Origin: Chryseobacterium herbae
Lineage (GTDB): Bacteria; Bacteroidota; Bacteroidia; Flavobacteriales; Weeksellaceae
Reading direction: 5' to 3'
Length of the DNA stretch: 64,000 nt
Assembly: GCF_025154075.1 (NCBI RefSeq)
Contig: NZ_JAOAMU010000006.1
Location: 124,001 to 188,000, forward strand
Part shown: positions 59,108 through 64,000 of the stretch, in pieces
Layout: every line of letters begins with the position of its first letter
How positions within the stretch are numbered: position 1 is the stretch's first letter
Notes under the pieces: model-generated
Told to the model about the DNA's origin: nothing
The model's database searches: none
What the model saw: only the letters and a program-made list of their open reading frames with translations
Made by a program: the position numbers and the translations under genes

Positions 59108-59713
59108 TTACCCCAAAATCGTAACCCCCTTCTGGATCATTTCATAAATAGCATCTCTGCCATTCTCCGGCTTCACATTAACCGCTTTTGTTCCGTTGAA
59201 GTGAAGACATGTGATATATCCGTTGGCCACCGCATCTGTACAGGTGAATTTCACACAGTAATCCATCGCAAGACCCACGACTTCAAGCAACTGGATTTCA
59301 TGGTATTTAAGGAAATCATCAAGTCCTGTTTTCATAAAGTGATTGTTGTCCTGAAATCCACTGTAGCTGTCGATTTCAGTATTTTTTCCTTTTTGAATGA
59401 TATGGGTGACTTTATCTCTGTTTAAATCTTTATGGAATTCTGCCCCGAAAGTTCCCTGGATACAGTGATCAGGCCACATAAACTGTGGGACACCGTTCAG
59501 GATAATGCTTTCACCGACTTTTCTGTTGTTATTGCTGGCAAAACTTTTATGATCGGCAGGATGCCAGTCCTGGGTGAGAACAATTTGGTCATATTCATTT
59601 TCCTCCATCAGAAGATTGATGTATGGAATCACTTCATTCGCTTCCGGAACTGCTAATGCGCCGCCTTCACAGAAATCATTCTGTACATCTACGATTATTA
59701 ACGCTTTTTTCAT
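59108..59713 (-). CDS. pncA: Nicotinamidase (isochorismatase family)
   Basis: From ATG 59713 the product is 201 residues (MKKALIIVDVQNDFCEGGAL). It hydrolyses nicotinamide to nicotinate for NAD salvage. The catalytic Asp is in VDVQNDF, the nucleophile Cys in GLAMDYCVKFTCTDA near residue 150, and metal-binding residues in QDWHPADHKSF. The frame is open 46 codons further up but that part lacks family similarity. Upstream is a 24-base GTCC...GGACA site shared with the 61.5 kb operon. Confidence 0.9.
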   Translation of the reverse strand: MKKALIIVDVQNDFCEGGALAVPEANEVIPYINLLMEENEYDQIVLTQDWHPADHKSFASNNNRKVGESIILNGVPQFMWPDHCIQGTFGAEFHKDLNRDKVTHIIQKGKNTEIDSYSGFQDNNHFMKTGLDDFLKYHEIQLLEVVGLAMDYCVKFTCTDAVANGYITCLHFNGTKAVNVKPENGRDAIYEMIQKGVTILG

Positions 59714-59754
59714 ATTTAGATTTCTCGAATTTTGGATAAAAATACTCAAAAAAT

Positions 59755-59778
59755 TGTCCAAAACTGAATTATCGGACA
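59755..59778 (+). promoter_or_regulatory. GTCC...GGACA site upstream of pncA
   Basis: TGTCCAAAACTG then AATTATCGGACA. It shares GTCCAAAA, AAT and CGGACA in register with the site at 61512-61535. TGTCC/GGACA are inverted arms with a 14-base spacer. Confidence 0.5.
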
Positions 59779-59863
59779 AATCGGCAATATAAATTTTTCG
59801 TCTAAAAAGAAAATAATTGCAATCAGCATTCGGTTTCTGGATATAAACCAAATATCAATAGCT

Positions 59864-59871
59864 TATCTTTG
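59864..59871 (+). promoter_or_regulatory. -7 promoter element of the helicase gene
   Basis: TATCTTTG, 18 bases before the helicase ATG at 59889. Confidence 0.5.
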
Positions 59872-59888
59872 CAGGAAATAAGTATTTT

Positions 59889-61031
59889 ATGTCATTTGAG
59901 TCGTTAGGATTATCACACAATATTATTCGTTCTGTCAATAAATTAGGCTATCTGAAGCCGTTCCCGATTCAGGAGCAGGCTATTCCTGTTATTTTGGAGG
60001 GAAAAGATCTGATGGGAATTGCAGAGACCGGTTCCGGAAAAACAGCTTGTTTTGTGATGCCTATTTTAGAGAAATTACAAAACGCAGAAGTTAAAAAAGA
60101 CCGTAATGTTCAGGTATTAATATTGGTTCCTACCCGTGAACTGGCGATTCAGATTGATGAAGTTTTCAGAGCTTTTACAGAAAACCTGAAGCGCGAGATC
60201 CGTACGATGGCTGTTTATGGGGGAGTTTCTATTAATCCGCAGATGAAAGGAATGTTTGGAGTAGAAGTTCTTATTGCAACACCGGGCCGTTTATTGGATT
60301 TGATTGATCATAATGCTTTAAGTATTTCAGGAATTCAGCATTTGGTCATTGATGAAGCGGATAAAATGTTTCAGTTAGGTTTTGGAGAAGAAATGAATAA
60401 ACTTTTCGCTCTGATGCCTGTCGGAAGGCAAACGACTTTGTTTTCGGCGACTTTAAATGATAAAGTGTCTGAAATGAAGGAGCGTTTGTCCATTAATCCT
60501 ACGATGATTGAGATTAAAAAGGAAGAAGTTGAAATTGATAATATCGAACAATTGGCTTATCATGTTTCTCCTGAAAACAAAGGACCTTTCTTACGCTATT
60601 TAATTAAAGAAAAGAAAGTGGAAAAAGCATTGATCTTTGTTTCCTCTACAAGATCTGCCGATAATCTGGTTGAAAAACTTAAAAAGAATAAAATTAAGGC
60701 AGTAGCCATTCACAGTCAGAAATCACAGGGTGCCCGAAGAAATAATCTGGAAGAGTTTAAAGTAAACGGAGCTCAGATTTTAGTCGCTACAGACCTTATT
60801 GGCCGTGGTATTCACATTGAGTCTTTACCATGTGTGATCAATTATGAGCTGCCACGTTCGCCTTTGGATTATATTCACCGAATTGGTAGAACCGGTCGTG
60901 CCAATGAAAAAGGAACGGCTATCAATATTCTGACGGATGATGAATTACAACACTTCAGAGTGATTCAAAAGAAAATGGGTAAGAAAATAACGTTACAGAG
61001 AACCGAGGGCATTGATTTGCATGGTTACTAG
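59889..61031 (+). CDS. DEAD-box ATP-dependent RNA helicase
   Basis: The 380-residue product is a minimal two-domain DEAD-box helicase: Q motif (FPIQEQAIPVIL), motif I AETGSGKT, Ia PTRELA, GG, Ib TPGR, II DEAD, III SAT, and in the second domain IV IFVSSTRS, V ATDLIGRGIH, VI HRIGRTGR. There is almost no C-terminal extension, unlike RhlE or DeaD, so any RNA specificity must come from partners. Likely role in rRNA assembly or RNA decay. Single gene with promoter and terminator. Confidence 0.93.
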   Translation: MSFESLGLSHNIIRSVNKLGYLKPFPIQEQAIPVILEGKDLMGIAETGSGKTACFVMPILEKLQNAEVKKDRNVQVLILVPTRELAIQIDEVFRAFTENLKREIRTMAVYGGVSINPQMKGMFGVEVLIATPGRLLDLIDHNALSISGIQHLVIDEADKMFQLGFGEEMNKLFALMPVGRQTTLFSATLNDKVSEMKERLSINPTMIEIKKEEVEIDNIEQLAYHVSPENKGPFLRYLIKEKKVEKALIFVSSTRSADNLVEKLKKNKIKAVAIHSQKSQGARRNNLEEFKVNGAQILVATDLIGRGIHIESLPCVINYELPRSPLDYIHRIGRTGRANEKGTAINILTDDELQHFRVIQKKMGKKITLQRTEGIDLHGY

Positions 61032-61049
61032 CACAGCGATTTAAATAAT

Positions 61050-61083
61050 AAGCTTCAATTTTAATAGAATTGGAGCTTTTTTA
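61050..61083 (+). terminator. Intrinsic terminator after the helicase gene
   Basis: AAGCTTCAATT pairs with AATTGGAGCTT (one wobble), 7-base loop, T run to 61083. Confidence 0.8.
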
Positions 61084-61387
61084 TTAGTAAATTCTATGTA
61101 ATGAAGACTTAGTTTCGAAACTTTGGGAATAAAATAAGTATAGTCAAAAACTATAAGAGTCTGTTTAAATTTGAACTTAATTTTCTTAACCTCAATAAAC
61201 TTTAGTTTATTTCTTAATTTAAACATTAAGGATTTAAGCAGTATGCTTATTGTTATGAATGAAGAAATCAATAAATTGATTTTTTAAGTTCTTTAAGCAC
61301 CCCATATTTTAAGATCTTAATTTCTTAATGTTATAATTTTTTTTGTTAGCAAAACAAATCGGATCATCTGCTACTTAAGTTTTGAGA
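61084..61387. other. AT-rich intergenic segment
   Basis: No credible gene. It contains a hairpin AAATCA...TTGATTTTTT followed by AAGTTC (about 61264-61297) that resembles the interior hairpin of the element at 31095-31467, and may be a decayed copy of the same repeat family. Confidence 0.35.
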
Positions 61388-61459
61388 CTAATTCACTTTT
61401 TGCCTAGCCACCAAGTTTTGAAATTGATCCGTAATAAATACAATTAACGTATTTTTCAT
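61388..61459 (-). pseudogene. Possible remnant of a second pncA-like 5' end
   Basis: A 23-codon frame starts ATG at 61459 and reads MKNTLIVFITDQF before ending at TAG. The start and the bases upstream (61448-61500) align with the pncA start and upstream region (59700-59745), and pncA begins MKKALIIVDVQNDF. Only the first codons are similar. It may be the scar of a duplicated pncA or a chance extension of a shared promoter region. Confidence 0.3.
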
Positions 61460-61511
61460 TTTAGATTCTTGAATTTTTGATAAATTTACGCCCACTTCTA
61501 TTTAAAAAAAA

Positions 61512-61535
61512 CGTCCAAAAATTAATGACCGGACA
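61512..61535 (+). promoter_or_regulatory. GTCC...GGACA site upstream of the bacillithiol-linked operon
   Basis: CGTCCAAAAATT then AATGACCGGACA, 33 bases before the first gene. In register with the site upstream of pncA at 59755-59778. Confidence 0.5.
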
Positions 61536-61567
61536 CAGCTGAGACTTTAAAAAATAAAATTAATAAA

Positions 61568-62104
61568 ATGAGCAACTTAGACCAGAAGAGGTTTCCAATA
61601 GGTGAGTACCAGCAACCTGAGAGCATCTGTGATATTAAACTTGATGAATACATTAAAGTCATCAAAAACTTTCCTGAAAAACTGAAAAACTCAATAGAGA
61701 ATCTCTCTGATGATCAGTTGGACACGCCTTACAGAGAAGGAGGATGGACGGTAAGACAGCTTGTGAACCATATTGCAGACAGTCATATCAACAGTTTTAT
61801 CCGTTTGAAACTGGCATTAACGGAAGATAACCCAACCATAAGACCTTATGATGAGGCCAAATGGGCAGAACTTCAGGACAGTGTCAATATGCCGATAAAA
61901 CCTGCTATGAGAATGATAAAAGGGACTCACCAACGATGGACTGCTTTGCTTAAAACCCTTACTAATAAGCAATTCGAGAGAACTTTTCATCATCCCGAGC
62001 AAAACCAGAATTATGATCTGAGAAATTATCTTGCTTTATATGTCTGGCATTGCAACCATCATTTTGCCCACATCGAAAATCTGAAGAAGGAAAAAGGGTG
62101 GTAA
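61568..62104 (+). CDS. YfiT/BstA-type DinB-family protein (putative bacillithiol S-transferase)
   Basis: The 178-residue four-helix protein matches YfiT of Bacillus (start RFPIGEYQQPE, then GGWTVRQLVNHIADSHINSF). The nickel/zinc His triad is H68 and two His residues in VWHCNHHFAH near 160. YfiT-like proteins have been linked to bacillithiol transfer to electrophiles. First gene of a four-gene unit that includes a bacilliredoxin, which fits that role. Confidence 0.85.
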   Translation: MSNLDQKRFPIGEYQQPESICDIKLDEYIKVIKNFPEKLKNSIENLSDDQLDTPYREGGWTVRQLVNHIADSHINSFIRLKLALTEDNPTIRPYDEAKWAELQDSVNMPIKPAMRMIKGTHQRWTALLKTLTNKQFERTFHHPEQNQNYDLRNYLALYVWHCNHHFAHIENLKKEKGW

Positions 62105-62559
62105 AAAAGAGTCTGCACAATCCGGTTTATTTTGAAGAGATCATTCAAAGGATTTCCCTGCTCAATGAAAATTCTCCACGAAAATGGGGAAAAATGAGTA
62201 TTTCCCAGATGTTAACACACTGTGAGCTTGTTCTTAAGGTACCATTGAGGAAAATTGAACTTCCCAAGATTAACATCCTTTTTGAAACCATAGGAGCGGC
62301 AACCAAAATAGAAATGCAGGTCTTTAACAACGGAATTCCCCGAAACATGCCCACTTTTCAAAAACTAATCGTTAATTTTGAATGTGATTTTGATGAATCA
62401 AAAACCAATCTGCTGAATACACTGAAGGATTTCCGGACGGCATCTGAACATAAAGAGCTTCCGGACCGCCACAGATTATTCGGTACAATGACTGAAAAGG
62501 ACTGGGGATTTTTAGAGTACAAACATCTTGATCATCATTTAAAACAATTTAATGTATGA
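62098..62559 (+). CDS. DUF1569 (DinB superfamily) protein
   Basis: From GTG 62098 the product is 153 residues (VVKKSLHNPVYFEEI). It overlaps the YfiT gene by seven bases; an ATG at 62050 would add 16 residues inside that gene and is less likely. DUF1569 signatures KWGKMSISQMLTHCELVL and the C-terminal WGFLEYKHLDHHLKQF are present, the latter with the expected His residues. DinB-fold, perhaps another thiol-dependent enzyme; reaction unknown. Confidence 0.78.
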   Translation: MVKKSLHNPVYFEEIIQRISLLNENSPRKWGKMSISQMLTHCELVLKVPLRKIELPKINILFETIGAATKIEMQVFNNGIPRNMPTFQKLIVNFECDFDESKTNLLNTLKDFRTASEHKELPDRHRLFGTMTEKDWGFLEYKHLDHHLKQFNV

Positions 62560-62933
62560 GTTTTTTTGATAAAATATTCGGAGGAAAAGAAAACACCCCT
62601 GAACGTAAATCTTTCTGGAAAAAAATAGAATCTGAGGAAGATCTGGCTAAAGCAATTGAAAGTTCGTATCATCATAGAATAGCTATTTTCAAACATTCTA
62701 CACGCTGCTTCATCAGCAAAACGGTATTGAATAACTTTGAAAGAGAAATAGATAATTTAGATCATCAACTGGATTTATATTACCTAGATTTGCTGGAACA
62801 CAGAGCGATTTCAAATAAAATATCTAAGGATCTTGAAATCAGGCATGAAAGCCCGCAGCTGATCATCATCGAAGACGGGAAAGTGATCAACAGCGCTTCG
62901 CACGAAGATATATCTATAAGCCAGATTATATAA
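62556..62933 (+). CDS. ytxJ: Monothiol bacilliredoxin YtxJ
   Basis: The 125-residue thioredoxin-fold protein has one active Cys51 in FKHSTRCFISKTV, the YtxJ/BrxC-type signature, and a cis-Pro in ESPQLIIIEDG. It is expected to remove bacillithiol from mixed disulphides. Overlaps the DUF1569 gene by four bases and the regulator by one. Its presence supports use of bacillithiol by this organism. Confidence 0.85.
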   Translation: MSFFDKIFGGKENTPERKSFWKKIESEEDLAKAIESSYHHRIAIFKHSTRCFISKTVLNNFEREIDNLDHQLDLYYLDLLEHRAISNKISKDLEIRHESPQLIIIEDGKVINSASHEDISISQII

Positions 62934-63526
62934 TGAAGAATATTAACACGTATTTAGCTAAAGTACTCAATGTTCCCATAGAAAAAGTGAACATGTGCAG
63001 CTTACACTACGAAGTAAAGAAAATACCTAAAAACCAGTTTCTTTTACAGTATGGTGAAATATGCAGGCATATATTCTTTGTAGAAAAAGGGCTTTTAAAG
63101 ATGTATTCCATCGATAAAAACGGTAAAGAACACATCATACAATTCGCTCCTGAAAGCTGGCTGATTTCTGACCGAAGCAGTCTTTATTTTAACGAAAAAT
63201 CCATTTACTATATAGAAGCGGTGGAAGACACGGAAGTTCTGTTTCTACATCCCGATTTCTTCAACAAACTGGTAGAACAGTTCCCGAACAGTATCGAAAG
63301 GAGTGATTTCCTGCTGCAGAAACACATCCGAAGTCTGCAGAACAGAATCAATTCTCTGCTGGGCGAAACGGCCGAAGAAAGATACATGAAGTTCATCAAA
63401 ATGTACCCGGATCTTCTTCTGAGAGTCCCGCAGTGGATGATCGCTTCCTACCTTGGAATCACGCCTGAGAGCTTAAGCAGGGTAAGAAAAGAACTGGCCA
63501 GGAAAAATTTCGTTCCGGACAAATAA
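62933..63526 (+). CDS. Crp/Fnr family transcription regulator
   Basis: The 197-residue product has a cyclic-nucleotide-binding-like beta-barrel (about 20-120, GEICRHIFFVEKGLLKMYSID) and a C-terminal winged helix with recognition part WMIASYLGITPESLSRVRKELA. It lacks the four-cysteine cluster of Fnr. Ligand unknown. As last gene of the bacillithiol-linked operon it may control it; the GTCC...GGACA site is a candidate target but is not a classic Crp site. Confidence 0.85.
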   Translation: MKNINTYLAKVLNVPIEKVNMCSLHYEVKKIPKNQFLLQYGEICRHIFFVEKGLLKMYSIDKNGKEHIIQFAPESWLISDRSSLYFNEKSIYYIEAVEDTEVLFLHPDFFNKLVEQFPNSIERSDFLLQKHIRSLQNRINSLLGETAEERYMKFIKMYPDLLLRVPQWMIASYLGITPESLSRVRKELARKNFVPDK

Positions 63527-63528
63527 TA

Positions 63529-64000
63529 TCAGATCCTTTTTGCAAGATTACCGACCTGCTGCAGGCACAGCTTGGTTTCTTCCGTCCATGGAAGGCCGAT
63601 ACAGAGACGCATGCAGTTTTCAAACTGATCCTGAAGGGTAAACATCCTGCCGGGAGCAATACTGATGTTCTGTTTAATCGCGAGATCGTACAGTTCAGTG
63701 GTCCGGATCTTTTTATCAAATTCGACCCAAAGTGAGAGACCTCCCTGAGGACGGCTGGTTTTTGTGCCTTCCGGAAAATAATCAACGATGGTCTGTACAT
63801 AATTCTGATAATTATTCTGAAGTGCCCTTCTCATCTGCTGGAGGTGCTTTTCATAGCGTCCTGATTTGAGAAAATTGGCAACCGCTTCATTCACAATCGA
63901 AATAGAAGACGTGGAATGAAGCAGTTTAAGCTTCATGATCTTGTCTTTATACCGGCCTGGAGCAATCCAGCCTACACGGTATCCGGGCGCTAAAGTCTTT
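63529..64000 (-). CDS. MocR-type (GntR-aminotransferase) regulator, C-terminal part, cut by window edge
   Basis: The visible 156 residues are the end of a fold-type I aminotransferase domain: KTLAPGYRVGWIAPGRYKDKI, where the Lys in this segment is near the PLP site, and then RPQGGLSLWVEF and the Arg in CMRLCIGLP that binds the carboxylate. These match the C-terminus of MocR regulators more than plain aminotransferases. The start and any DNA-binding domain lie beyond 64000. Converges on the Crp gene with two bases between stops. Confidence 0.8.
   Translation of the reverse strand, partial: KTLAPGYRVGWIAPGRYKDKIMKLKLLHSTSSISIVNEAVANFLKSGRYEKHLQQMRRALQNNYQNYVQTIVDYFPEGTKTSRPQGGLSLWVEFDKKIRTTELYDLAIKQNISIAPGRMFTLQDQFENCMRLCIGLPWTEETKLCLQQVGNLAKRI

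Noticed and set aside
61041..61271. 76-codon minus-strand frame after the helicase gene
   Set aside because: Begins in AT-rich repeat-like DNA and reads through the helicase terminator; very biased composition (K, I, F, L).

Overview
The window looks like chromosomal DNA of a Bacteroidota bacterium of class Flavobacteriia, most likely Chryseobacterium or a close relative. The signs are: AT-rich DNA; many genes preceded by the Bacteroidota -7 promoter element TAnnTTTG; secreted enzymes ending in type IX secretion (T9SS, Por) sorting domains; lipoproteins with acidic residues just after the lipid Cys; a YtxJ-type bacilliredoxin; and the flavobacterial form of histidine, leucine and purine genes. 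I saw no rRNA, tRNA, CRISPR array, phage or transposase gene.

Layout. 1-5 kb: a methyltransferase, secreted and lipid-anchored proteins of unknown role, an NlpC/P60 lipoprotein, a lone LytTR DNA-binding protein and a DUF2255 protein. 5-7.2 kb: dapD and a glycosyltransferase. 7.2-14.4 kb: a complete his operon (hisG-D-C-B-H-A-F-IE) behind a promoter, a 16-residue leader peptide (His-His-Tyr-Tyr-His-His) and a terminator/antiterminator pair, which together form a classic attenuator. 15-18.8 kb: three tandem secreted M28 peptidases. 19-23.5 kb: thrS-infC-rpmI-rplT, interrupted by an alpha/beta-hydrolase gene; infC appears to start at AUA. 23.8-26.5 kb: an M19 dipeptidase, intergenic palindromic repeats and a helical-repeat protein. 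26.7-31 kb: leuA-leuC-leuD-leuB. 31-34.7 kb: a non-coding element with terminal inverted repeats, a four-gene operon (pyrophosphohydrolase, thioredoxin-like, DUF4230, small hydrophilic protein) and a two-gene unit that reads as a TNT-type NAD+-glycohydrolase lipoprotein followed by a zinc-ribbon protein, a candidate toxin-immunity pair. 35-40.5 kb: two tandem reprolysin-like secreted metalloproteases. 40.7-46 kb: acyl-CoA dehydrogenase, secreted endonuclease I, SatD-DUF3307 with duplicated operator-like sites and a probably leaderless start, then purC. 46.2-49.3 kb: a four-helix-bundle gene between inverted repeats, purF, and a glycerophosphodiesterase. 49.5-53.2 kb: four tandem outer-membrane beta-barrel paralogues, several with sigma-54-like -24/-12 promoters. 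53.5-61 kb: a membrane protein, aroB, an RluB-type pseudouridine synthase, a secreted amidase flanked by repeats, nicotinamidase and a DEAD-box helicase. 61.5-64 kb: a BstA/YfiT-DUF1569-YtxJ-Crp operon linked to bacillithiol, then the end of a MocR-type regulator cut by the window edge.

Two themes recur. Secreted or surface families have grown by local tandem duplication (three M28, two reprolysins, four barrels). Intergenic space is rich in short palindromic or inverted repeats. The points I consider most worth following are the TNT lipoprotein pair, the His/Tyr leader attenuator, the SatD operators, the sigma-54-like promoters of the barrel array with a scar of a lost gene, the infC start, and a conserved GTCC...GGAC site upstream of both pncA and the bacillithiol operon.
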